Positions 46,671 through 58,380 are shown, counted from the first letter of the stretch. The stretch: 64,000 nt of DNA from Fomes fomentarius (GCA_022606135.1 JABYQN010000006.1:2852001-2916000), one strand, 5' to 3'. Numbers and translations are program-made. Notes: generated from the letters alone by a model not told the origin.

Positions 46671-46924
46671 GGATGGCGCCTCCAATTTGAACGCACATGC
46701 TGCCCCCCGTACTGATGAGCACGATGGCGACATCGACATCTCTCAGGTTGCTGGTGGCGACATTGCCTCCACTATGTAATCTTCGTCAATGATGTATTCA
46801 GAAGTCACTCTATCGAATTACATTTATGATCGTTTCGATATATTTCGTATTCAGTACACGCCGACCATGGAACACGCAATGTATATCAAACGAGCCCGAT
46901 GCCCCGCCCAATTGCCCGGCGACT

Positions 46925-47065
46925 CACCTCTCAACATGTCCACTGGTCATGTCATGGGAATCCACCAGTCGTACCAGTGGATTCCACTAGTGTGCCGGAC
47001 TAGTGGATTCCACATGGCGTTACCGCGGAATTCACCGGGCGGGTGGACCGGTGGAATCCACTGGT
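46925..47065. repeat. Right subterminal repeat block of the CACTA-like element
   Basis: Degenerate copies of the same ~12-base unit occur near 46929, 46951, 46975, 47001, 47029 and 47051 (ggaatccacc, gtggattcca, gtggaatcca). They match the left block in sequence and are mixed in orientation. Confidence 0.7.
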
Positions 47066-47880
47066 AATCTGTGCGGCAGTGTACAGACCAATAGCCCATG
47101 GCAACCTGTGATCCACATCAAAACGTCGTATGGTGAGTATCGCAGGAAGCATAACACTTACAAAGTTAACCACCAAAGGTGCAAGAGAAGAAAGCAGGAT
47201 CAAGGTCGATATAGACCATTGCCTACGCCATGTTCCTGAGCTCAGGAGTGCGTATGCCCTCAGTGTGGAGAAAACTTGTATTTGTCAATCAATCGGTGCA
47301 TGAAGGCACACATACAATGCAATGGAATACTTACGAGCCCATGGAAGATATTGAAGTACATCAAGAGTCTCTGACATATAGTATAACGCTGCGCAGCTGG
47401 CAACTCAAGTGAGTGAACGGCTGCGGGCCGATGAAGTTGTCTGCATACACATACCCCTCAAAACAAGCATTGCGTGAGCACGCTAGGTAGAAGCAAGTGC
47501 TGAGAGGTATACTCACCTTGTTCGTAGTGGGATCCGAAGAGCGTATGCCCAATGCAGTGCATACGAGGGGCAAGTACCGGTTCACGATGAACAGGATGGA
47601 AGACCCGGTGATCGCCCGCTTCCAAAAGAGCTTCACTTCACGGTCAAATGTGATGAGATACTCGTAGGTGAGCAGACCTAGGGGAGAGAAGAGGAAATCA
47701 GTAATGAAGTCGAAGCGAAAACTGATTACCTGAGGGTTACACAATACAGCAGTAGCTGCATAGTCCTCAATTTGACTAGTAGAAGTTGGATGTGAGGAAT
47801 GGTTCGACATATTCTACTCAGTTGACTTACATGCTACTGTATTCCTCGACTATTTGAGCAGTCTGTGAGTCGTCAGACAT

Positions 47881-50800
47881 GATTGTGCAGCCGTGCGTGC
47901 AAACCAGGGTAAAGGATGTGTGGACGAGGATGAGGAAAGAGGGAGGTGGACGATACAAACATTGTATCTATTGATATACATGCACCTCACGAGATGATGA
48001 CTGTTGTTGGCCATGTCGAATCTGGTGCATCTGTCAAGTCTTCACTGAGATGACATCACATAGACTGAGTTCTGTACTGCGGTTACTGCGGTCGCGACCC
48101 ACCTATGGTCTTTGAATGAGATGGGAAACCTATCTTCCATACCCATACAACAGCACATACATCGCAACCAGGATTTGTTGACCAGCCTCTATGGATATCG
48201 AGGCTTTGCAGTGCATCTTCGTCTCTCTGAGATGTCATTGTTGAACATGATACTGACCGTGACTCATTCGGTATATGATGATGTCTTCAATCATGTTACT
48301 AGAGAACACGTCCACGATCGCAAATTTACCTGGATAACTGAATTGATTGATAGTGCGTATTTCTTCACTTAGATCTCATGCTGCGAATGAAGGGAGAGGG
48401 ATCTAGTACAACGGCTGACGAGGTTAATCCTCAGCTCACCTTGCGGTAGTGACAGTCCTCGTGATCATCTCCGGCGAGTCCTGCGAAGGGAAAAATCAGT
48501 ATCTCCATGCAGAGATGGCAGATAGATCTCAGATGTCATATTGTATTCAGACAGTTACATCCCTGATCGTTGGGGGACGATGGCAGAGGGCGTACTGCAC
48601 AGCAGGCGTCCTGGTGTAATTAGTCAGATGAGAAAATGCCTGCAGCTGTTCAACACTTCAGATATCGTAGCATCAGCTAGCAATGTGCACTGGCACAGAC
48701 CGGTTGTGTCTTCCCGAAAAGGTCGAAAAAATCTGGACGAGATTGAGACTATATCCATAGTGCTCCGCAGTGGACTCCTATAGTCTGGGGTCACATCGCC
48801 GAGACCTGCGTAGTCAGAATTGCATGTCTTGGAATCATAAAGAGGGCAACTATATGTACGTGAAGGGGGCAATTGAGATGAACTGTGCCTGCGGGCATAC
48901 TGGATCTGGATACTAAATGTATGGCATGTTCGAGGCCTCGCACAGCAATGATACCCTACTTACGGCCGGGTCCCGGGCGTTGAGTTGTGGATGAGCTGGC
49001 AGGTCGACGTCGAGGGCAGCAGGCTGAGAGGTTACAGCCGTTTCAAAAATCGTGGCCGCTCATCTCCGACTGACGCGCGCGCACTTTCGACGCGGGAGAT
49101 TCAGAAAAATCATTTGCCCCACTTCTACTCAATGTTCCGGCTTGAAAACAGTGGCATGACTCACATCAGTCTGATAACAAGATCACAACATTCTGAATGA
49201 TCATATCTGTCAAGAGTATGAAGTTACAGAAGCCACTGGGTGACAGGTCATCTCGCGATGTTCACGTTTCGAAGCCCTCGTTGTGCAATGATGGTGTGTT
49301 TTCGTTCTCTCAAAAAGCATAGACACACATCTACAGTACCTCCCATGCCAGCTCCGAGTGATACTTGGGATAAACAAGGACGAACAGAGCTCTCGTGGCC
49401 TGCTCGATGTTTGGGTCAATAAGCGCTCGAAGACTTGGCCATAGATACCAGTCGTTCTGTCGTCTAGACTTCTCTATCGCTCTCAAAACTGGTCTAGGGT
49501 GCTCAAAAACACTCCCCATACCCCATATAAATGTGTGGCTAGAAAGAGGCAATGAGACCGAAATGCATCTCATGAATTTCTGGATTTTTCGTGTGTAAAG
49601 TGCAGTGTGCAGATGAGCGCTCGGCCACAGCTGTATGACGTAAGGACGTGAGAACTGACTCCTGCGCTCTGTGTTCATCTCATGAACCTTTGTCTGGCTT
49701 GTCACAAGCTGCTCTCGACTTAGCCCCGCGCAACTCATACTGCAGAATCAATCATAGTTCCCTAGGCGATGTTACATCTACGGGCACTTGCCACCCAGTG
49801 CCCACAAGCCAATTCTCGCTCTCAAGTGCAACTTGAATCCCGCACAACGCACTCTCAAACACTGCCTACACTGTCGCACAGTCCGTCTTCGACGACGCAC
49901 TCATTTGTGATTGATCTCGGTCTCTGTGATCTATATACCTGCCTTCTATCATCCAGCTTGTTCTCTGCGCCTCGCGGATGCACAAGCCGCTTCACCTGCC
50001 GCCAGGACAGCTTCCCAAGAGGACTCTTGTACTCGTGGAAGGATAGCTTCCGCAGGTACTATCCTTGCAGGTCGCATATGGCATACATATTACCGCGCAT
50101 ATCGTCCGGTGCATAACCTTCCTTGGGGCATCGAATCTTCCTCCATCTCTGCGCGCCACATGTCGGACTGCCTGAACGTCGCCACCTAAGTACAGGATCG
50201 CTCCTGGTGGAACTGCATCTGATAGCTCCTGCCGAGAAGCGTCCACCATGTTCTGGCCGGTGCTGCAAACTATGCGCATATAGAACAGCACTGTCGGGTG
50301 TCCGGTTGCCTTCCTCTGACATCCGACTACTACCCCTCCGCTGCAGCATTCAGTAGAGTCGCGGGACGTTCTGTTACCAGTGCTTCGCATTCGACATTCA
50401 TGTATTTGTCCCTCTAAGAAAATATGCGACGTTGTTACCCAAGCACCTTTCACTTGCTCGCATCTGCATTTTGCGTTTAAGTGTCGGCGAGTGGACTGCC
50501 CTATCCCGCGGCGTCTGGACGTGCATGGTTGTGCGTGGTGAGTTGTCAGCTGCATTCGACACCGGGATCGATAGACGAGACATCCTTTCTTGGACAGAGA
50601 CACTACTTCAAGTGCGGCGAACAGCGCGATGGCCTCTGAGTCTCTGTCCCAGAGCTCGAGCCCTGACTCAGCGCCCATGCGATTGTCCACCGGCCGGCAT
50701 CGGAGTTTTCCACCATGTGGTGGTATCAAGTTCAAAGTTCGTCCAGCGTGGCAGTCGACAGCGCCAGGGCACGCGGCATGCCCTCCATCTAGCTCCCTCC

Positions 50801-51031
50801 ACTCTCACACCGCCATTCCATCCCCCACGGTGAGGTTGTCTCTCAACCTCCACGGATGATCAATCGTTGTCTCTGACATCGCTCATATAGATTTTTTCTT
50901 CACAACATCTTCTCCCTGTGGATTTGATACGCTAGTACTCGCGATCCCCACTTGAGCGAGTTCAAATTGTCGAATCTTTGCAATTGACACGAGTTACTGC
51001 CTCACGTCGGGCATCACAGCGTTCATTCAAC
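47881..51031. other. Gene-poor accessory stretch
   Basis: About 3.1 kb. The first ~200 bases are the conserved upstream region of DUF6533 copy C. A minus-strand frame at 49331-49738 (135 codons; SVFEHPRPVLRAIEKSRRQN, LRALIDPNIEQATRALFVLV) has protein-like composition but no recognised family. Frames at 48541-48783 and 49911-50189 are weaker. I would not call any of these genes without transcript evidence. Confidence 0.4.
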
Positions 51032-52958
51032 ATGTGGCTTCTACAAACCTGGAATGCAAGACTCAAGTACTTCATCTCGCCCGAGCACGTCCTCCGGCGG
51101 CAGCACCGATACGAGTCCGGCAGATACGCGATTCTCTCGCACGTGTGGGGAGAGAACGAGCAGACATTCCAGGACATCCAGGCACTTCCCTCCAAATGCG
51201 CTCCTGGCCAGACCCCTCACGACATTGCATCCGAGAAGATCAGAAAGGCCTGCAAACTTGCGCCGAGGAGTGGGATTACGAATGGATCTGGATTGATACC
51301 TGCTGCATCGACAAGTCGAGCAGTGCAGAGCTCTCAGAGGCGATCAACTCCATGTTCCGCTACTACTCCCTTGCAGGCCGTTGTTTCGTGTATCTGGAGG
51401 ACGTCTCATATGATGGCAAGCCGGTTCCGTGGTCCGAGGACGAGTTCAAGAAGAGCAAGTGGCATACCAGGGGATGGACGCTGCAAGAGCTTATTGCCCC
51501 AGAATCGGTGTGCTTTGTCTCGAAATCCTGGAAGGTCTTGGGTCACAAAGTCGACTACGATTCAGATGTTATGATCAAGCTAGTCGAAGAAGCCACGGGA
51601 GTACCACTGGATGTCCTCGAGAATCCGAAGCAGATCAAGGAGTTCAGCATCGCACAACGCATGTCGTGGGCAGCCAGACGGGGCACCACACGCGAGGAAG
51701 ACGAGGCATACTGCCTGCTGGGAATCTTTGACATCAACATGCCGACGCTGTATGGCGAGGGCAGGAAGGCGTTCCAGCGCCTGCAGGAGGAGATCATGAG
51801 ACAGTCTCCGGACACGACACTCTTTGCGTGGGGACCCCGATGCACATGGGACGAGCTGAATTATCTCCGAGCCGAAAGTCCCGATAGCAGCTGCGAGGAC
51901 CCCGATTATCATCTCTTCGCAACTTCGCCTGCATCCTTTCGTGGATGCTCTCGCATTTGCTTCGTCAATCCTATCGAGTGCTTGAAGATCAAGGGTTCTG
52001 ATGTGATTTGTGGCGTTTTATGTGGCCTGTTGAGCATGGATCATTCTCATCGTGCACTTCCGCCCTAATTTTACAGGAGCAGCATGACGGCTGCATAACA
52101 TTCACTAGCACGCCCCATGGTGTGTCCACCGAGATACCGATAATAACACTTGAAGGGCAACTCCTAGGCCACTTGGGATGGGTTGAGGACAGGAGATTGT
52201 TGCTTCTACTTCTCCAACCCTCCGAGAACGTTCTTTACAAGGACAAGCATTACAGAGTTGGTGGCGTACCTCTCACAAGTGTCGTAATTTTTCAGTTTCC
52301 ACATGTTGTCTATGCGCCCGCTGTCGTGAACGACACCATGCTGCGGAAGTCTGCTCAGCTAGAATGGAGGAAGGTCTACCTAGCACATGAAGACGCAATC
52401 ACTACCATGAAGACTGAAGACGCATCGGTGTTCTGGCAATCAGTGTCCCCTCTCTCACAGGAGTCACAGCTTCCTTCGTCAGATCACACCTCGCCCTTCC
52501 ACTTCAATCCTCGACATCTACCACAGCATCCCGCTATGTTCGCCTTCTATAGCAACTTATCTAGACTTCCAGATGTCGCATGGACAGGCGATCCTCCAGT
52601 GGTTCTCGCTTTCCATCCCATGTACATTCACCTTGGTGTGTGTACTCGGCGCTCATCAGTAGCAAGCCCCCAGCAGCCTCAGGTGGTACACTGGGCGCAT
52701 GTGGAATGGCATCATGTGAGCAAGGAGGTTGAGCACGACTGCTCCAACGATCACATATCGAGTTGGCCGGATCTCTCGCGGAAGTTCGCTTGGACGGATT
52801 GGGCCACCGACTCGAAAGTCTTCCAGGTTACGCTATCATTTACGCCATTCAAATGGTATCCAGAGCGCACCCTGGTTCTGCGCTTCGTCGAAGCCAAGCA
52901 CGTGGACGCAGACATACTTGACAACTGCGGCGAAACTCCTCCTCCCCTTCGTGAGTGA
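51032..52958 (+). pseudogene. HET-domain (heterokaryon incompatibility-type) gene with a frameshift
   Basis: NLR-like/allorecognition-associated HET domain protein. The start MWLLQTWNARLKYFISPEHV at 51032 is followed by YAILSHVWGENEQTFQDIQA (HET motif 1). In the next frame come EEWDYEWIWIDTCCIDKSSS (motif 2), AELSEAINSMFRYY, CFVYLEDVSYDG, WHTRGWTLQELIAPESVCFV (motif 3), RMSWAARRGTTREEDEAYCL / LGIFDINMPTLYGEGRKAFQ and RLQEEIMR. The shift lies at about 51259-51264, after KACKLA. No GT lies between the two parts, so an intron cannot repair it; a 1-base loss or 2-base gain would explain it. Downstream, an intron (gtgatt at ~52000 to ttacag at ~52078) joins ...GSD to EQHDGCITFTSTPHGV, and the C-terminal half runs to a stop at 52956-52958. 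A sequencing error is the alternative to a true pseudogene. Confidence 0.8.
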
Positions 52959-53072
52959 TTACCTTCGTCGTACGAAGCAAGCCTCGCACCACTCACTACT
53001 ACTATGTACCACTCCGGCGACGTATTGTATCTCAATCTTCGACACCTTCGTCGATGTCCCCCACCGTTCACG

Positions 53073-53501
53073 ATGGCGGATTATGCTCCGGCTGTCATAG
53101 AAGACTCCGATGATGATGGTGAGATAGAGGAGACAAAATGTTCAACTTCTTTGGCAAGCAGCGACGTGACGGTCCCCGCTCAGCCGAGCGCCGTCGACGT
53201 CGTCTCGAACCCCAACTCGCCCGTCGACGTCGCTCCCTCAGCCTCTTCAGCAGAGGTACCCCAGACCGAATCATCCACACAGGGGTCGGCGCGGGCAGAA
53301 GGGATGCAGCCGGGAACAACTACTCCAAAGCGTGGGCTGAGTGTACTATGGAAGTGGAGGGTACCTTGGAGGGGACCAACGAAGGGAGTCCTCAGTGGAA
53401 GCGGCGGCCCAAGGCTAGTACCGTGGAGACGCACCCAGAAAGCACCATTATTGCGTAAGCACCTGAAAGATGCGCGCTGGATCCAACCATTGACGTACTA
53501 G
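53073..53501 (+). CDS. Hypothetical small protein, or 3' exon of the HET gene
   Basis: Open frame starting MADYAPAVIEDSDDDGEIEE, acidic at first, then Ser/Pro/Val-rich, then a basic end (WKWRVPWRGPTKG). It is not recognised. A gtgagt right before the HET stop (52951) would allow the HET gene to splice into this region. An overlapping frame from 53138 (MFNFFGKQRR...) is also open. Weak call. Confidence 0.3.
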   Translation: MADYAPAVIEDSDDDGEIEETKCSTSLASSDVTVPAQPSAVDVVSNPNSPVDVAPSASSAEVPQTESSTQGSARAEGMQPGTTTPKRGLSVLWKWRVPWRGPTKGVLSGSGGPRLVPWRRTQKAPLLRKHLKDARWIQPLTY

Positions 53502-54025
53502 AGTGTCGACACAGTCACAACCAGAGGCAGCACTGCGCGCGCACTCGAAAACCAGAAAGAAGCACCGGCACAGAAGTCACGTTGAGTACGTACATTCATG
53601 GTCATTGCACAATTGATTTCATGCAGCCGGACTGACCATTGATTCATAGAACGATAGCTTGGTCAAGACGATCCCAATTTCAGGTTATCTCGAGTCTCTC
53701 GGTCTTCGTTATCATCGAGTCGGCCCTTTATTCTGTATGATTCTCCTTTTGATTCCCACAATCCCATCATTCTACTTGAATTTCCACTGATCCTTGTCTG
53801 GCGGTGTAGTATCTCCTCCCTTCGCCACCATCATCCCAACGGTCTCGTCGGTCCCGACTCCCGCTCTTGGCTAGTTACACTGATTCACATCTATACTCGC
53901 TCGCTCGCATCATGTACCCTCGCCTGACCGACGCAAATTCTTTTCGCACCATCTCACTCTGCTATAGTATCTGCCCAACTTGACCATTGACTCTATGCTA
54001 GGCTTTCCCGCCTGCCAATCAGTAC

Positions 54026-56193
54026 TCAGTTCCCAGACGGCTGCCACTCGTCCAGCCACCCCGCGATCGAGGCGAGTGCCTGCTGCTGCACGGCCTTGAT
54101 GGTCGGGTCGATGTTCCCGTTCGTCGTCGACAGGTCGGAGCAGTGGAACCCGTCCGAGATCGCCAGAGGCTGATCGGGCGTGCTCGGGAAGTTTGTCCCG
54201 CTCGCCGCCTTCGTTGCTTCCCTCCACGGGTCACCTGCCGCAGGAAACCACGTCAGCTACCAGCGTCCATAATTTGACACGCATGCACAACACGTTTCCA
54301 TGCATGCCAGTGGAGAGTTGCCACGAGGGAAGGGAAGAGGAAAAGGGCACGCACGGGCTCCGTTAGCGAAGAAGAGATGCTTCTCCTGCACGAACCAGCC
54401 GTGGTATGCCTCGTTCGTCTTGTCGACCGCCGGCGCGGGTGGGGTGGCGAACACCTCTGGGAACATGTACGTGCACCGCCGCTCATCGTACGGCGGCTGA
54501 ATCAGGCGCGAGACGATCGTCGGCTGCCCGACCGGCGCGCCCACCTGGTAGAAGCCGACCTCGTTGCAGACGATCCAGGTCCAGGACCGAGCGGCGTTGT
54601 CGACGGAGGCGTCTGTCCAGACGTCTTGTTTCGGGTCAGCTGTACCTAGGCATGTCCTGTGGGCCCGGGGCAGCGTTGCGGAGTGCTGTCAGCTACCCGT
54701 GAAACCCAGACGCAAGGATGCACGGAAGGCTTACACTACGTCTAGGTCATCGCAGACTACAGGCACACAAGGTCAGCAGTTGCTCGCCATGTAATAGCAA
54801 GAGCTGAACAACTCACGACTCGAGTGGTAAGTCCTCGTCCAGTACTTGCCCCAAGCCTGGAGAGCATGCTCGAGTCCCCAGCCCTGAGGCCCAGCGCTGA
54901 CACCGTTATCGACCTCGAGCGCGTCGCAGAAGTCGTAGAACAATCCACCGTTCGAGGAGGGCGACAGACTCTGCCAGTCCCACAGATTGTTGCGCACTAT
55001 CGCATTTCCGTCAATACCATCGATACTAAGTCATGTGCGGACGCAGAGATACTCACGAGCACTGGCAGCATCATCCAGCGCGAGACCAGTAAAATTGAAG
55101 AGTTTGAGGATCCTGTCGATCTCTTTCTGGTCCTGCCCAGTGAAGGTGCTGTCGACGTGTGCGATAACAGCTTGAACGTCCGCTGAGCAGTTCTTCGGCA
55201 TGTACTCGATGATCGGCGTAAAGTAACCCCAGAAGGCACTGAGATGCAGTCCTTGGTCAGGTCACATCAGGTGCAGCACAAGGTCACCGACGTACGTGAT
55301 GCTCTCAACAACCCCGGACGAAGCGTAACCAGCCTGGAACAAGTTTGGCTTGCTACACGATTCGCAGCTTCATCAGCACATATTCCGGCTACCCCGAAAA
55401 TGAAAAGAATTCACTTGACGAGCGTGAAGCTCGTCAGCGCGCCGGCGTAGCTTCCGCCAATGAGGACCCACGGCGCCTGCCCGGGCTTGACGGAGTCGCC
55501 ATCCGGCTGCGCGAGCTTAACGTTCTTCGCAAAGTACTCGAGGTCGTCGATCGCCTGTTGGATCGTGTGGTACTTCAGGCTTGCCGACGAGAGGTCACCG
55601 AACGGGTTCGACAGGCCGTAGTACCGGTGCTCGAGCACAATCAGTGCGCCGCTCTGAGCCTGGGCGAGCTGGCCGTTGATGGTGCGGTTCGTCAGGTAGC
55701 CCGTGAATGCTGCAGAAAGATAGAGCCCGGTGTCAATGTGCTATTCTTGGCTGACTATGATAAGGAGAACAGTGGCATACGGGCAGCGTTTGCCTCTCCA
55801 GGCGTCATGAGGATGATAGGGCCACCTATTCAAATCCAACACAGTCAGGTGTCATTGTCATGCGACTCCAAAAACGCGTCCGGAGTTGAACCTACCCCTC
55901 TCATACCACTCATACGTGTGCCAGAAGCGCTGCGTGAACGTGCCCAAGCTGGGGTTGTTGTGGTCGATGAGCTGGTCAAAGTAGTACGTCGTGTTGTACG
56001 GCGGGAGCTGGGTGCCGTTCCGGCTCGTCACCGGGGGCGCGTCCGCCGGGATGGACACGACGGGCACGATGGGGCGGCGCGGGAAGTTACCGTGCACGCG
56101 TCCGTCGTGAGTGACGACCTTGGGCTTCGCGAGGATGCCTACGACGAGGGCGGACACGGCAGCGAGCCTCAGAGTCAGAGTCAGGAACACCAT
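54026..56193 (-). CDS. Secreted serine peptidase of family S28 (prolyl carboxypeptidase-like)
   Basis: Acid serine exopeptidase family that cleaves Pro-X bonds. The start at 56193 gives MVFLTLTLRLAAVSALVVGI / LAKP, a clear signal peptide. The mature part has YYFDQLIDHNNPSLGTFTQR and FWHTYEWYE, then after an intron GGPIILMTPGEA, ALIVLEHRYYGLSNPFGDLS and WVLIGGSYAGALTSF (catalytic Ser in GGSYAG). Also LFQAGYASSGVVESI-like, NGGLFYDFCDALEVDNG, WTWIVCNEVGFYQVG, RRCTYMFPEVF, GDPWREAT (catalytic Asp region) and ISDGFHCSDL (catalytic His). The stop TGA is at 54026-54028 after WQPSGN. Several N-glycosylation sequons are present (NTT, NRT). The triad is complete and about eight introns have ordinary borders. 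Family is firm; endo- versus exopeptidase action is not decidable here. Confidence 0.92.
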
Positions 56194-56589
56194 GTAGTCA
56201 GTAGCCAGATAGCCGAGCTTGAAAGCTTGAGATCCCAGTGTCCGAATGCCTGAGAGCCTATAAGCTGTCAGTTGTGCTCAGCTGGAAAGTACAGATGCTG
56301 GACACACTTATATATCCGCGCAGACGGCAGCCCCCCCCTTCTCATCGACGATGCGCGCTTTGAACCTGTAATTCGACGTAATACGGCGCGGCGCGCGGAT
56401 TCTCCAGCGCATCGTAGGAAATCCAGAAAACTTCAAGGCTGATGCGATAGCGGGCCAACGTACCATCTGTGCACAGAGCTTCTTTGCCACTTGTGGAGGA
56501 CCACATGGACAGCGACGACCTTCCATTAGGATGTCTTTCTGTGGTGACAATTGTTTTACCAAACGCATTGCGAGTTACTGCCAATCGAG

Positions 56590-57130
56590 GGAGAAAGTCG
56601 AAGCTGGAAGTGAGGCGGACTACCATAAAGCTCAATTGCATCTGTCAGATCTCGAGAGCGTCAACATCACCATGCAGGGGTGCTGTTCGGCAGGCCTATT
56701 TGCGCAAGTGGAACGAGCTCATGTTCGAGAGTCGGCAAGTCAAGATGGATAGTGCTCGGGAGAAGGATGGGGACCGTTCTTTGCCAACAAAAGCCGAGTG
56801 TTCTGGTAATGGTTTACGAGAGGGAGAGCACTCGTAGCGCCACGGCACATGGTCTCTGTACCGAACAGTGTCCAGACATAGTGTTGGCGTCCGCCCAGAG
56901 ATGGAAGAGTTGACGTTCTGGCCCCGTCGGCCATCCGATGTTCCCCCAAACCATTGTGGTTTTCGATCCGATCGGAAATTCTTTCTAGGTGAAGCCACAC
57001 TTGCGATACTCCCGCTAACTGTCAATCCCTGAACCATCGATTTCAAGCAAACCACTTACCTTCAAGTAGGGTGGTCCATGCCTGCACACCGTGCTGTTTT
57101 CTTCGACTACGTCTGAGGTTAGTTCCACAC
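56590..57130. repeat. Copy 1 of a diverged segmental duplication
   Basis: It aligns with 61870-62490 in the same orientation. Shared landmarks are gcgccacggcacatggtctct, then cagtgtccagac...agtgt...gcgtcc, gagatggaa.agttga, gacgttctg, ttcgatccgatcgg, cactgtcaat-like text, cacttacct.caag.agg and ggtccatgcctgcacacc. Neither copy has a clear intact gene; minus-strand open pieces are short. Confidence 0.7.
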
Positions 57131-57552
57131 GCCACATACCGCTGAGCGCTGAGTCATGGGCTTCCAGCGTCGTCTGTCGCGCCGGTCATGGAGGAGACGA
57201 AATACGGCGTTGAAGTACAGAGAAGAGATTACTATGCCGGGCGGACGCGGTGCTCACGCACCGCCAATTGCGCTGCACTCTGCTGCTCGTGCCCCAAATT
57301 TGCATCGCGACGTGCGAGCTGTGAGTGTGCTTATGCTTATGAGCCAAAGTAGTACATTTGTGATGTGGGGCGACGCATACAGGGGGTATGGGCTAGGAAT
57401 GAAACGATTACTACGAGTAGAGAACGCGTGATGAACTCGTGGAGCGACATCGACGTGGTGGATGGTGAGAGAGAAAAATTGGGCGCGGGCGCTTGCCGCT
57501 CTGCTGGACATTAGGAAGCCGGCCTCGCAAGCTCGGCAGGCCCCGAGATTCA

Positions 57553-57734
57553 CACTACGTGCACTGCCCAAGATGTCCCGTTGTGAAAGCCCTGGGATAT
57601 CTGGGGGCCGGTCTTAACTTTCCCTGCAACCTTTGTCTCCGCCTTTGTACTTTAAGCGCTTCAGGGAAAGTTAAGACCGCCCGGAAAGATCCCATGCCTT
57701 TCACGGGGCGGATTTCCTGGTCATGCACGCAGTG
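57553..57734. mobile_element. Foldback MITE with CACTR ends (CACTA-like), 182 bases
   Basis: Nearly the whole element is one imperfect inverted repeat. The ends CACTACGTGCA (left) and CACTGCGTGCA (right, read inward) match. The arms stay alignable for about 70 bases and end in a perfect 17-base pair of arms, ggtcttaactttccctg / cagggaaagttaagacc, around a loop of about 40 bases. TCA directly flanks both ends (57550-57552 and 57735-57737), a 3-base target duplication as CACTA elements make. No coding capacity. RNA from it would fold into a long hairpin. Confidence 0.85.
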
Positions 57735-58380
57735 TCAATGGTAATTCCGCCCTCAGCTGCCATATAGTCAATTGATTGTACCGCTGGCAGATCTACTAGC
57801 CGCGCCAAACGCGAACGAGGCAGGACTCAGAATTCACAGTCTGACAGACAGCGAACTTGAACGTCAGCGGAGTTTATCGCCAGCTCCAGTGTTAGGTATG
57901 AGAGGGTACCGTCGAGATCATCGCCTAACGTGTCACGTACCAGCCACACGATGTGGACACCGCTCCGGCCTGTAAGCATCCTTGGTTCGAGCTCACGTCG
58001 ATTGTCAACTGACTGCCCGTGGCTCAGTTCCTAGGTCTTCTCATATATGATTCTGAATATGGGGGAGCTTGATCCTCACCCTGCAACAGACAAGGTGTCA
58101 AACGAGTTCCAGTATGTGAGCGAATGAATATTACTGACTGATTATTCACTCGCCACTCGCAATGCGCTAGCTGTGCTGCGCTCTCCTCGTCAGTTCGAAC
58201 AGTTGCCTCCCGCCTATGGGCTCGCAAGCACTGTTCACAATCAATCATGATGCTACACAACTGATCCCCACCACGCGGCTTGTGTCTTCCGCTCTGAGGT
58301 CATATGCGCTCAAACCGGGTCACAGTGGGAGTAGACGGGAACAGTGCATTGACGAGCGTCGTCTCCAATTCACTGTAAAA
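57735..58380. other. Intergenic region
   Basis: About 650 bases without a supportable gene, RNA or repeat. Confidence 0.4.

Larger units (their letters stand above)
45736..47081. mobile_element. CACTA-like (CMC/EnSpm-type) DNA transposon, non-autonomous, with a captured reading frame
   Basis: The ends are CACTGCAGCACAAAG at the left and, read inward on the other strand, CACTGCCGCACAGAT at the right: terminal inverted repeats starting CACTG. The element is flanked by TA (45734-45735 and 47082-47083). Copies B and D show the empty site, with the context CCCAC-TA-CAGACC in copy B, so TA is a target duplication. Many short subterminal motifs of the type ggaatccaccagt / actagtggattcc, in both orientations, fill 45760-45930 and 46920-47065, as in CACTA elements. 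The centre carries a spliced frame on the plus strand but no DDE/DDD transposase, so it must be moved in trans, if at all. Superfamily assignment rests on end sequence, subterminal repeats and short TSD; some CMC elements make 3-base duplications. Confidence 0.8.
44781..47880 (-). pseudogene. DUF6533-type membrane protein disrupted by a transposon (copy C)
   Basis: The start MSDDSQTAQIVEEYSSM at 47880 matches copies B and D. Core exon: LLTYEYLITFDREVKLFWKR, ITGSSILFIVNRYLPLVCTA and DPTTNK. Then LLQYLPWA, LRAYALLSSG, VCLVTSDLLVIFITWKATYK, TLYFGYVSRISVGSDGPCLG, ILATLNILHLGFSLLS and the last helix LTAILVSRFLMDLQEANNAA, with a tail ending GNGVVVPNAP at 44781. The exon that should read SYWSVVGTS is split after YWSV by the 1.35 kb element at 45736-47081. 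The other exons I checked are open, so this copy may have been functional until the insertion. The junction before the LLTYEY exon is less clear than in copies B and D and could be a second defect. Confidence 0.8.

Noticed and set aside
45760..47065. CRISPR-like or minisatellite array
   Set aside because: The units are degenerate, mixed in orientation and limited to the two ends of a TIR-bounded element in a eukaryotic genome.
57590..57690. Intrinsic (bacterial) terminator hairpin
   Set aside because: The host is a eukaryote, and the inverted repeat extends to CACTR ends with a target duplication, which fits a MITE instead.
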